Positions 13,870 to 20,033 of a DNA stretch of 28,824 nucleotides are shown in pieces (position 1 is the first letter of the stretch; the number at the start of each line of letters is the position of its first letter). The stretch spans positions 1-28,824 of the forward strand of contig DEIP01000149.1 in NCBI GenBank assembly GCA_002352605.1, given 5' to 3'. The notes under the pieces were generated by a model, which had not been told where the DNA came from, did no database searches, and was given only the letters and a program-made list of their open reading frames with translations. Source of the DNA: Desulfobacteraceae bacterium UBA2771. Its GTDB lineage: Bacteria; Desulfobacterota; Desulfobacteria; Desulfobacterales; Desulfosarcinaceae. Made by a program: the position numbers and the translations under genes.

Positions 13870-14524
13870 TGTCGTTAAATTTAAAGCACAGCAAAAAGAG
13901 TATCCCATTTCCATCCAGGATATCGACGGTGAAAAGTGGGTTACTGCTCAACAATTTGGTGAAGCGATTGGCGTCAAGGGTATACGCAGGCTGATTAGAA
14001 GTTTGAAAGAAGTAGGCGAAATCAAAGAAGAAAAACACTGCCGTACGGTTAGCGTACACCGTCAAACAGATGGGAAAATGTCACCACAAGTAGTTCTCTC
14101 CTATCGTGGTGTCATCAGGATTGCCATGCGCGCACAGAGCCAACGCGCCAGGGCTTTCCGTGACTGGGCCGAGGATGTTCTGCTCGATGTGATGGTCACC
14201 GGCCAATTCGGCGGTCCTGAAAACACGGAGTCCATTCGGGAACTCGGTGTTTGCCTGGGGATCGAATTCGCCGGCCACTGCCAGGCGCATGGGGTAACGA
14301 TCAACCAGGCCGGCCGTTTGTTGTGGATGCGTCGGCAGGGGTTGACTCAGGAAGAGGCCGGGGCCGCCATCGGAATCGGCCGCAACCGAGCATTCCACGT
14401 CGAATCAGCAATGAAAAAGCTTGGGATTGATATCCCGAAAGTTGATCGTAACAAACGGATCGACAGCCTGGACCTGCAAATTTTATTCGGTCTATCCGAC
14501 AAAAAAGCAATTGCACGTCTGTGA
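13862..14524 (+). CDS. BRO-N domain protein with C-terminal helix-turn-helix (antirepressor-like)
   Basis: In this 220-residue protein the N-terminal ~110 residues show the BRO-N pattern of phage antirepressors: ISIQDIDGEKWVTAQQFGEA, IRRLIRSLKEVGEIK, VVLSYRGVIRIAMRAQSQRA, FRDWAEDVL. Residues ~145-190 form a helix-turn-helix (RRQGLTQEEAGAAIGIGRNR). ATG 13862 has AAAGGAGG upstream. It overlaps the previous gene and is followed by a GC-rich hairpin. It may control the switch to middle or late expression in place of Mor, which was not found; that role is inference. Confidence 0.82.
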   Translation: MGDVVKFKAQQKEYPISIQDIDGEKWVTAQQFGEAIGVKGIRRLIRSLKEVGEIKEEKHCRTVSVHRQTDGKMSPQVVLSYRGVIRIAMRAQSQRARAFRDWAEDVLLDVMVTGQFGGPENTESIRELGVCLGIEFAGHCQAHGVTINQAGRLLWMRRQGLTQEEAGAAIGIGRNRAFHVESAMKKLGIDIPKVDRNKRIDSLDLQILFGLSDKKAIARL

Positions 14525-14531
14525 TATCTTG

Positions 14532-14558
14532 CCGGGCGGGTGTTTATCACCTGCCCGG
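14532..14558 (+). terminator. GC-rich hairpin after BRO-N gene
   Basis: CCGGGCGGGTG (14532-14542) pairs with CACCTGCCCGG (14548-14558) with one G-U pair and loop TTTAT. Only TTT follows, so it is a weak terminator or an mRNA-stabilising end. It begins 8 nt after the stop. Confidence 0.45.
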
Positions 14559-14583
14559 TTTCACCAGTCGCGAGGATAAAATC

Positions 14584-14829
14584 ATGATTCGGTTGGAAAA
14601 GGCATGTTTGTCCATGCTCGAATTCGTTGGCCGAAGATGGCATCTCCCTCTTTATTATTGGGCTTGTAAGCGGGGTTATCCGTTGCGGTGCATACATGTC
14701 ATGCCGCGTTGGTACTACTATGCTTTGTATCGATTCGCGATGTGGCTCGTTGAGAAAAAACGATTTATCAAAGCGGCTGGTTGGATCGCGCACCGGGTGC
14801 CTCTTGATCTGCGATGCCTGCTTGCGTGA
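14584..14829 (+). CDS. Small basic hypothetical protein
   Basis: The 81-residue product starts at ATG 14584 after GAGG (8-nt spacing); the open frame from 14521 covers the hairpin. Aromatic, basic segments (RWHLPLYYWACKRGYPLRCI; RWYYYALYRFAMWLVEKKRF) suggest a membrane-associated or amphipathic protein. Its last codons are in the left copy of an 18-bp repeat also found at 16311. Not recognised. Confidence 0.55.
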   Translation: MIRLEKACLSMLEFVGRRWHLPLYYWACKRGYPLRCIHVMPRWYYYALYRFAMWLVEKKRFIKAAGWIAHRVPLDLRCLLA

Positions 14830-14830
14830 T
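14813..14830 (+). repeat. 18-bp direct repeat, copy 1
   Basis: GATGCCTGCTTGCGTGAT is repeated exactly at 16311-16328. Here it spans the stop codon of the 14584 gene. In both copies an ATG in the repeat is in frame with the next gene and would begin MPACVI. Confidence 0.75.
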
Positions 14831-14876
14831 AGGAAACAGGTGCTCGGATTTGGCAGGTAATCCAGGGGGGTCAGAA

Positions 14877-15329
14877 ATGTCTAAAAAATATAAATGTTGT
14901 CGATGCATATGGACCGGAACCGACGATGAAAAAGAGGAAATTAACAGCTGCCGATTCCCAGGCATAAATGCATGGGATCTTGTTTGCCCGTCGTGCGGCT
15001 GCGCTGATTTTTACATGGTGTCCAAGATGAAGCCGTTATTTATTCCCTTGCGCAATGAGTATTTTAAAGCGTTTCAATCCGGCAATAAAACCGACGAATT
15101 AAGGAAGTATGGACCTAGATGGAATGAGGGGACGTGCATCGTTGGCAGGGGTGTCACACTGTCGAATGGATATGGCAAAAACGGACGGATGAAGGGGTGT
15201 GTTTGGAGGTTTAAAAAACAGCGGGGGTCTTTGTTCAGGCGTATTTACAAAGAGGAGATCCAGGCTGTTTTTGGGACGCTGAATATTGATATCGCCTGTA
15301 TCTCTATCACCGGCATTCAACCTGCGTAA
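14877..15329 (+). CDS. Zinc-ribbon plus ASCH-like domain protein
   Basis: In this 150-residue protein C7/C10 and C37/C40 form a zinc-ribbon, and residues ~52-147 resemble an ASCH (PUA-like) RNA-binding domain: FIPLRNEYFKAFQSGNKTDE, then LRKYGPRWN, the glycine turn GRGVTLSNGYGK and a final ISITGI strand. ASCH folds bind RNA or modified bases. Start ATG 14877 follows a GGGGGG ribosome site; an in-frame ATG at 14814 lies within the repeat and is less likely. It may act on phage or host RNA; inference. Confidence 0.68.
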   Translation: MSKKYKCCRCIWTGTDDEKEEINSCRFPGINAWDLVCPSCGCADFYMVSKMKPLFIPLRNEYFKAFQSGNKTDELRKYGPRWNEGTCIVGRGVTLSNGYGKNGRMKGCVWRFKKQRGSLFRRIYKEEIQAVFGTLNIDIACISITGIQPA

Positions 15330-15366
15330 TTACGGAGAGTCCCCAAGTGGGGAGTTAGGAGCCAGT

Positions 15367-15549
15367 ATGACAGTATGGGGCACAAAAGTTTTTCCACTGA
15401 TGTGTATCGCGATTTTCATTGCGGTTTTTTGGCAGGGGTTCAAACATGATTCGACCTTGGTTGTCGTCGTGCCTTTCGTGGGCGCCATTTGTTTAGGTGG
15501 GTGGGCGCTTGGTTGGGTGGTCAAACTCTGGCTGGATCATTTTTTTTAG
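15367..15549 (+). CDS. Small two-helix membrane protein
   Basis: The 60-residue product starts at ATG 15367 after AGGAG (15357-15361). Two hydrophobic segments (VFPLMCIAIFIAVFW, then LVVVVPFVGAICLGGWALGW) separated by a short charged turn predict two membrane helices. It is holin-like in size and shape but far from the lysis genes. A small hairpin (TCCCC/GGGGA, 15340-15353) lies just before the ribosome site. Confidence 0.6.
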   Translation: MTVWGTKVFPLMCIAIFIAVFWQGFKHDSTLVVVVPFVGAICLGGWALGWVVKLWLDHFF

Positions 15550-15581
15550 ACACAGTACCTGTATTCCGAAAGAGAGGGGAT

Positions 15582-15788
15582 GTGACGAATTCTGCAGATA
15601 AATTTACTCCCAAAATGCCGCCTAATCGGATTGAATCGGTTAATGAACCAATGTCAGTTGAGAAGTTAGCAGAGGATCATGTTGATTGGTTCTTAGAGAT
15701 TGTCCGACCGCTTATGATCACTGAATTTATGCATGGATATAAACATGGCCGGATGGATCGCGCTCCGGGTGCCGAAACCAAAAATTAA
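15582..15788 (+). CDS. Small hypothetical phage protein
   Basis: The 68-residue frame starts at GTG 15582 after GAGGGG (about 15574-15579); the next in-frame ATG is at the MPPNR residue. A helical segment (SVEKLAEDHVDWFLEIVRPL) is followed by a HGYKHG motif. It is similar in style to other small phage genes in this block. Not recognised. A 41-residue membrane frame overlaps its end. Confidence 0.5.
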   Translation: MTNSADKFTPKMPPNRIESVNEPMSVEKLAEDHVDWFLEIVRPLMITEFMHGYKHGRMDRAPGAETKN

Positions 15789-15870
15789 TGTGGTGGCCAT
15801 TTTAGTGCCAATGATTGGCTACTTTTTCGGCTCTGGCCTTCGTGGAATCATCGATTATTTTATTTGGTAA
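15745..15870 (+). CDS. Possible 41-residue membrane peptide
   Basis: The frame ATG 15745 to TAA 15868-15870 encodes a basic N-terminus (MAGWIALRVPKPK) and a hydrophobic stretch (INVVAILVPMIGYFF) ending GIIDYFIW, the shape of a single-helix membrane peptide. It overlaps the 15582 gene by 44 nt. The ribosome site is weak (GGA). It could also start at GTG 15790. Confidence 0.35.
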   Translation: MAGWIALRVPKPKINVVAILVPMIGYFFGSGLRGIIDYFIW

Positions 15871-15889
15871 CCCAGGGGAGTTTGAAACA

Positions 15890-16072
15890 ATGCACGAGTG
15901 TGAAAAAACAGGACTGTCCCAATGGTGCGATGGAAAGAACGTAAAACTTGTCCAGCTAAGGAGTCAGGCCGCAGGAGCTTACGGAACAAACATATATGAT
16001 GGCGAAAAGGTTTATATGTGCGCCGAATGCAGGCGGGCAAACAATGGCGGCTTTAAAATCTTAAACAAATAA
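15890..16072 (+). CDS. Small cysteine-containing hypothetical protein
   Basis: The 60-residue product starts at ATG 15890 after GGGGAG. Cysteines at C4, C13 and a C-x-x-C pair near residues 44-47 (MCAEC) suggest a zinc site. The upstream open frame to 15815 is shadow. Its leader shares a GGTAAyCCAGGGG sequence with the 14877 gene. Not recognised. Confidence 0.6.
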   Translation: MHECEKTGLSQWCDGKNVKLVQLRSQAAGAYGTNIYDGEKVYMCAECRRANNGGFKILNK

Positions 16073-16083
16073 CGGAGGGGATC

Positions 16084-16284
16084 ATGGCGTCCGCAAAAAG
16101 TGACAAACTATTTATCACCGAAGTTTTGAACGACCTGCACCGGAATGGATATGTGCCAACCGGCAAGGCCGACACGATGCTCCGTGATTGGGCCGCAGAA
16201 TTAAGAGAGGGGGCGCGTACTGAAATGGCATCATCTCGGTTACGGCAAACATTCAACTCCGAAGTTGGCGCTCAAAATTGGTAG
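16084..16284 (+). CDS. Small helical hypothetical protein
   Basis: The 66-residue product starts at ATG 16084 after GGAGGGG. Helical and charged (LFITEVLNDLHRNGYVPTGK; MLRDWAAELREGARTEMASS). Not recognised. A TAG and the first copy of a 24-bp imperfect repeat (16286-16309) follow at once. Confidence 0.6.
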   Translation: MASAKSDKLFITEVLNDLHRNGYVPTGKADTMLRDWAAELREGARTEMASSRLRQTFNSEVGAQNW

Positions 16285-16310
16285 GTAGCTACATGTGATT
16301 CGAACCTTAG

Positions 16311-16328
16311 GATGCCTGCTTGCGTGAT
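16311..16328 (+). repeat. 18-bp direct repeat, copy 2
   Basis: Exact copy of 14813-14830, 1.5 kb further on. Here it lies between genes, and its ATG (16312) is in frame with the 16348 gene. Confidence 0.75.
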
Positions 16329-16347
16329 TAGAAATGGGAGAACTATT

Positions 16348-16464
16348 ATGAAACCATCGGACGCACGTCTTGTTGCTGCCTTTTTAACGAAGGCGCGGCA
16401 TGGTTTTGCCGAGTATATTGACAATCAAGGGCTCGACCCTTTGGAGTTCGAAAGGAATATGTAA
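16348..16464 (+). CDS. 38-residue hypothetical protein
   Basis: ATG 16348, with GGGAG about 8 nt upstream, reads MKPSDARLVAAFLTKARHGF, then AEYIDNQGLDPLEFERNM. The stop overlaps the next start as TAATG, which supports coupled translation. An in-frame ATG at 16312 inside the 18-bp repeat would extend it by 12 residues. Not recognised. Confidence 0.55.
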   Translation: MKPSDARLVAAFLTKARHGFAEYIDNQGLDPLEFERNM

Positions 16465-16703
16465 TGAAGAATAAATTGATCGATCTGAACAACCATTTGT
16501 TTGCTCAGATGGAGCGGCTGTCGGACGAAGAGTTGAACGGGGACGCGCTTGCCGAAGAGATCCAGCGATCCAAGGCCGTCGGGTCGCTGGCCGGCCAGAT
16601 AATCGGCAATGCCCGATTGGCCCTGGATTCCCAGGTGGCCATCAACAACAATCTCCTCAAAAAACCACCTTTGATGCTTGGAGCTGAAGGTTATGAAGAT
16701 TAG
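16464..16703 (+). CDS. Small phage protein upstream of HNH gene
   Basis: The 79-residue helical protein has FAQMERLSDEELNGDALAEE and RSKAVGSLAGQIIGNARLAL, a pattern common in small genes beside HNH genes of Mu-like and other temperate phages. It starts in a TAATG overlap and overlaps the HNH gene by 11 nt. Function unknown. Confidence 0.72.
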   Translation: MKNKLIDLNNHLFAQMERLSDEELNGDALAEEIQRSKAVGSLAGQIIGNARLALDSQVAINNNLLKKPPLMLGAEGYED

Positions 16704-17499
16704 ATACACTGCCGAACAATTGGAATTCTTACGGATCGCGTATCGATATCTGACCGTTCGTGACCTGACGACGGCCTTTAATGCTGTGTTCGCTGCCGAT
16801 AAAACCGATGTGCAAATCCGGTCGACACTCAAAAGAAATGGCATCAAGTCCGGGCACGTGCCAAAGCTTTTCGCCGAATTCCGGTTGCTGCGGGTTTACA
16901 CATCAGACCAGGCGCAATTTCTTCTGGACAACTACGCAGGCCGGAGCGTTGCGGAATTAACGGCTATTTTCAATGATAATTTCAGGGCCGACATGACCGA
17001 GCAACAGATCAAATCGTTTGTGCACAATCGGGGGATCACATGTGGCCGGTCAGGACGTTTTGAAAAAGGGCATCAGCCGTGGAATGCCGGCACAAAGGGC
17101 AAGGGGCTGACGGGGGCGAATGCCCGGAGTTTTAGGAAGGGGTCCATCCCCGCCAACCGAAAGCCGCTCGGATCTGAGCGTATCGATTCCAAGAATGGCT
17201 ATATCTACATCAAAGTGGCCGAGCCGGACCCACATACCGGATTCCCGACCCGGTATAAACAGAAACACGTGTATGTATGGGAACAGGCCCACGGGCCGGT
17301 GCCTGACGAGATGGTCGTTTCATTTCTGGATGGCGACAAGCGCAACATCGAGCCAGAGAATTTAATGCTGATTTCGCGAGCTGAGCTGCTCCGGCTGAAC
17401 CAACGTGGGTATAAAAATGCGCCGGCCGATCTAAAACCGAGCGTTTTGGCGCTGGCAAAACTCGAAGTGAAAACATTTTCGAAGCAGAAGGATGTTTAG
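16693..17499 (+). CDS. HNH-endonuclease-like protein with N-terminal HTH repeats
   Basis: The 268-residue protein begins with two SANT/HTH-like repeats (about 5-55 and 70-115; YTAEQLEFLRIAYRYLTVRD and YTSDQAQFLLDNYAGRSVAE). A basic linker (KGHQPWNAGTKG; RKGSIPANRKPLG) leads to an HNH_3-type core KHVYVWEQAHGPVPDE (191-206) and FLDGDKRNIEPENL (211-224). In place of the histidine usual before the D-G-D core there is Phe, so cleavage ability is uncertain. ATG 16693 sits after GGAG. Such proteins may be nucleases or regulators in the middle region. Confidence 0.85.
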   Translation: MKIRYTAEQLEFLRIAYRYLTVRDLTTAFNAVFAADKTDVQIRSTLKRNGIKSGHVPKLFAEFRLLRVYTSDQAQFLLDNYAGRSVAELTAIFNDNFRADMTEQQIKSFVHNRGITCGRSGRFEKGHQPWNAGTKGKGLTGANARSFRKGSIPANRKPLGSERIDSKNGYIYIKVAEPDPHTGFPTRYKQKHVYVWEQAHGPVPDEMVVSFLDGDKRNIEPENLMLISRAELLRLNQRGYKNAPADLKPSVLALAKLEVKTFSKQKDV

Positions 17500-17500
17500 T

Positions 17501-17520
17501 TACATGTGGATTGAACCGTA
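17501..17520 (+). repeat. Imperfect repeat linked to 16286-16309
   Basis: TACATGTGGATTGAACCGTA resembles TACATGTGATTCGAACCTTA (16290-16309); with the preceding TAGyt the match covers about 24 bp with small gaps. Both copies directly follow gene stops. Confidence 0.5.
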
Positions 17521-17537
17521 GAAGGAAGGGGAACACC

Positions 17538-17750
17538 ATGTCTTGCAACAATATACACCTTGAAAACGATTTGTGCACCATCGCCGAAAATATAGTCGAG
17601 CGGGCGCGGTGGTATGAACTACTTCCCGGTCGATGTGAATTTTTTGAACCAGTCTTTGATCTTGATCGGCATGCCTTAGCCGAAGAGTTCGCGAAAGAGG
17701 CGATGTCGAAGATTAAGGAATCCGCTCCGCATCGTGTTGCTTATGTCTGA
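17538..17750 (+). CDS. Small acidic hypothetical protein
   Basis: The 70-residue product starts at ATG 17538 after GGAAGGGG. Helical (NDLCTIAENIVERARWYELL; HALAEEFAKEAMSKIKESAP). It overlaps the next gene by 8 nt. Not recognised. Confidence 0.6.
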   Translation: MSCNNIHLENDLCTIAENIVERARWYELLPGRCEFFEPVFDLDRHALAEEFAKEAMSKIKESAPHRVAYV

Positions 17751-17931
17751 TATTCCAAGAAAGATTGAGAAAGAAATCTGCCGGTTTTGCGGCGGGTATG
17801 AATTCAGGCGCAGGCCTGTTGGGCTATTGGCGTATTGTTCGGTTTGGCAGAGATGGGCAGACGATGATCCAAAGAAGCCTCCAATCGGCGAACGGACGTG
17901 CGATCGGTTTTTTGTGAAAGGAACGAAATGA
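17743..17931 (+). CDS. Small zinc-binding-type phage protein
   Basis: The 62-residue product starts at ATG 17743 inside the end of the previous gene. C13-RF-C16, C32 and C53 could bind one zinc. It shares an ATGA overlap with the next gene. Not recognised. Confidence 0.6.
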   Translation: MSDIPRKIEKEICRFCGGYEFRRRPVGLLAYCSVWQRWADDDPKKPPIGERTCDRFFVKGTK

Positions 17932-18485
17932 GATTGAAATGCCCAGCCTGTCGGACCCTGGCCGGCGCGGATTCGTGGGCCGCGGAAGTCGATGTGGAAG
18001 CCGTGATGAAGATCGGGTTTGACCTGCCGAGCGAGGTCAGCCGTCGGATGCTGGCCTATCTTGCCCTGTTTCGACCTGTGTCCGGGCGCCCGATGGCCTG
18101 GTCGACCACGCGAACCCATGCTGAAGTACTACAAGAGTTGGTTGGTTATGGCATCATCGAATGGGATAAGCGTGCTCCCAGGCCGAACAATATAACGGCT
18201 TGGGCCAATGCGATGGAAAAAATGATTCAAAACCCGCCAAGACATCTCCCTTTAAAAAACCACAATTATCTAAGAAAAATGGCTTACGAAATTGCCGATG
18301 ATATGGATCGAACGGTTGAGGTTGCACATAATCGGGCCGAAAGAAACGGAACGTTGCGGCGACAGAAGCGCGAGGAGCGCAATACGAAGGAAAATGGACG
18401 CGGAACACGGAAGGACCTGGAGAAAATACCCATCCCTACACGGGAAGAAGTGGCAGCGCTGCGAAAAAGGAAAAAGAGGGTATGA
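17928..18485 (+). CDS. Hypothetical phage protein with N-terminal CxxC
   Basis: The 185-residue protein starts in an ATGA overlap. A C5-PA-C8 motif opens it; the middle (FDLPSEVSRRMLAYLALFRP, THAEVLQELVGYGIIEWDKR) is helical and resembles small replication/regulatory phage proteins. The last ~55 residues are highly Lys/Arg/Glu-rich (a charged tail). An ATGA overlap leads into the Com-like gene. Function unknown. Confidence 0.68.
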   Translation: MRLKCPACRTLAGADSWAAEVDVEAVMKIGFDLPSEVSRRMLAYLALFRPVSGRPMAWSTTRTHAEVLQELVGYGIIEWDKRAPRPNNITAWANAMEKMIQNPPRHLPLKNHNYLRKMAYEIADDMDRTVEVAHNRAERNGTLRRQKREERNTKENGRGTRKDLEKIPIPTREEVAALRKRKKRV

Positions 18486-18679
18486 TCAATCCAGGATATG
18501 AGTACCAGATCGGAGAACGTGTAAAGGCTATCCCTTCCGGGCCGGTGATCAGTTGCCCACATTGTAAACGGCCGTTAATGGAAGCGGTGGCAGAGAGAGT
18601 AAAGACGCGGTGCAAACATTGCGGAAAGTGGGTTTTGATTTATAAAACCAGGCTTGACATTGCTCATATAAAAAAGTAA
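18482..18679 (+). CDS. Com-like zinc-finger protein
   Basis: The 65-residue protein matches the Mu Com pattern: ISC25PHC28KRPLMEAV then TRC44KHC47GKWVLIYK, a four-cysteine zinc-ribbon. In Mu, Com binds mom mRNA and opens its translation start; mom encodes a DNA-modification protein. No mom gene lies in this window, and the position (before the lysis genes, not at the right end) is unlike Mu. It may regulate translation of another gene. A candidate promoter starts within its 3' end. Confidence 0.8.
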   Translation: MINPGYEYQIGERVKAIPSGPVISCPHCKRPLMEAVAERVKTRCKHCGKWVLIYKTRLDIAHIKK

Positions 18680-18682
18680 TAA
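18654..18682 (+). promoter_or_regulatory. Candidate promoter before lysis/late genes
   Basis: A perfect TTGACA (18654-18659) is followed after 17 bp by TAATAA (18677-18682) in an AT-rich stretch. It overlaps the last codons of the Com-like gene. Transcripts would start near 18689 and meet the terminator at 18737-18781 before any gene. The -10 box matches the consensus at only 3 of 6 positions. Confidence 0.4.
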
Positions 18683-18736
18683 ATAATAAGAATACTTTGT
18701 GCGGCTTTGTCCGCCATCGCTCATAGCGGCTCTCGC

Positions 18737-18781
18737 AGCCCGATCCACCGAACTTCCGGTGGGCCGGGCTTTTTGTTTTTT
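18737..18781 (+). terminator. Strong intrinsic terminator before lysis genes
   Basis: AGCCCG (18737-18742) pairs with CGGGCT (18765-18770), and CCACCG (18745-18750) with CGGTGG (18757-18762) around AACTTC. TTTTTGTTTTTT follows. It ends the middle transcript and lies only 17 nt before the ATG of the lysis gene, so late transcription must start inside it or read through. Confidence 0.85.
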
Positions 18782-18798
18782 CGGGGAAGCGAAATCTC

Positions 18799-19278
18799 AT
18801 GAAAGCTGAACACACAATCCTGTTTGACCCTTCCCATGAAACGATGGATTGGTCCAGAATCGACCATTTCGTCCCAGATGAATTCGACGATCCAGGACAT
18901 CCCGACAGTCATCGTTTCATGGATCCCTTAACCATCATCCGGCTTAATCTGCTACGCAAAACAACCGGCTGGCCAATTGTTACCCACAATAAACATGGCT
19001 TGCGCGGGTGCGTCTGCGTTGAAAAAACCGGCCACTGCACATCATCTTTGCACTATGCTCCAAACTGCAGCGCGGTCGACTTCCATTTTCGAACCCACGT
19101 CGATGCCCGTGCACAAGCCATGAAAGTGTTTCGCTCCGGGTTTACGGGGATTGGGCTCTACTATGATTGGGAATGGCGTGATGGAGAGCCATTGGCAATC
19201 GGGTTTCATGTGGACAACCGGAAACGCCCCCAAGTCTGGCGCCGCCGGACGGGCCAATATATTTACTTCCTCAGATAA
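18799..19278 (+). CDS. Peptidase M15-type endolysin
   Basis: The 159-residue protein has the M15 (M15_3/D-Ala-D-Ala) zinc site: SSLHYAPN (H85), SAVDFHF (D94) and GFHVDNR (H137). There is no signal peptide, so it needs the holin to reach the cell wall. It cuts peptidoglycan cross-links or stem peptides at the end of the lytic cycle. It is the first late gene, 17 nt after the terminator, and is followed by a holin-like gene. A GGGGAAG ribosome site lies upstream. Confidence 0.85.
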   Translation: MKAEHTILFDPSHETMDWSRIDHFVPDEFDDPGHPDSHRFMDPLTIIRLNLLRKTTGWPIVTHNKHGLRGCVCVEKTGHCTSSLHYAPNCSAVDFHFRTHVDARAQAMKVFRSGFTGIGLYYDWEWRDGEPLAIGFHVDNRKRPQVWRRRTGQYIYFLR

Positions 19279-19289
19279 GGAGCCGATCA

Positions 19290-19991
19290 ATGGACGCGAA
19301 GCCAATTTTCAAATCAAAAACTTTCAATGTAAATGCGGTTCTGGTGGGTATTGTCGGCATATTGTCCGCATTTGGAATAGATCTCCCTTCCGGACTTTAT
19401 GAGTCGATGCTGGCCGTCATCCCGTTGACAAATATCGTTTTGCGGCTGATGACAAAATCTGCGGTTACCTTGACCGGTGCACCAAACAACCGAGGAAGCG
19501 TCCATCCTGTTGTTTTGTTCCTGTTGTTTTCGGCAACCACCCTGATGGCCGGATGCGGGCTGTTCGATAAAATGCAGACCCGGGCCGACACCTCAAACGC
19601 AGAATTGAGAGAGCAATATTGTGATGGCGGGGCGAGTATTATTCTGGATTACATCCCCAACGCGAAACAGGCCGACCTGCTGCTTCAGGTGGCCGATTAC
19701 GAGATGTTGCGCAATAACCAGAAACTGGTTCCGGAGGTAACGGCGTTTTTAGCAAACGCCCGCGAGAATCTGCAAAACGGAGCGTTGATCATCACCGGCC
19801 ACGATGCCGTCGTGTACATGACAGAGCATATTCAATGGCTGAAAGATGATGATGGGCAGCGTCTTTTCTACATCAGCCAATTGGCGGAAGAAATCAACCT
19901 GCCTGATCCATTCAGTGCGTGTGATCGCAAATTATTACTGATGCATATCGACAATGTAGAGCGCAAAGTACTCCCCTATGTTGTTCAGTAG
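19290..19991 (+). CDS. Holin-like / lipoprotein fusion lysis protein
   Basis: The 233-residue product has a holin-like N-terminus with two hydrophobic segments (about 14-30 and 40-54; AVLVGIVGILSAFGI and SMLAVIPLTNIVLRLM). A third (73-88) ends in a lipobox LMAGC (C89), followed by a ~145-residue globular part. The frame is continuous, with no internal ATG or GTG between the parts. The shape suggests a holin fused to an outer-membrane lipoprotein such as a spanin-type protein, though a spanin partner is not seen. AAGGAG ribosome site; 11 nt after the endolysin. Topology is prediction. Confidence 0.65.
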   Translation: MDAKPIFKSKTFNVNAVLVGIVGILSAFGIDLPSGLYESMLAVIPLTNIVLRLMTKSAVTLTGAPNNRGSVHPVVLFLLFSATTLMAGCGLFDKMQTRADTSNAELREQYCDGGASIILDYIPNAKQADLLLQVADYEMLRNNQKLVPEVTAFLANARENLQNGALIITGHDAVVYMTEHIQWLKDDDGQRLFYISQLAEEINLPDPFSACDRKLLLMHIDNVERKVLPYVVQ

Positions 19992-20033
19992 CCTGCTCAC
20001 GGCCGTCAACCGCGAGCGACGAAGGAGGGAAAA

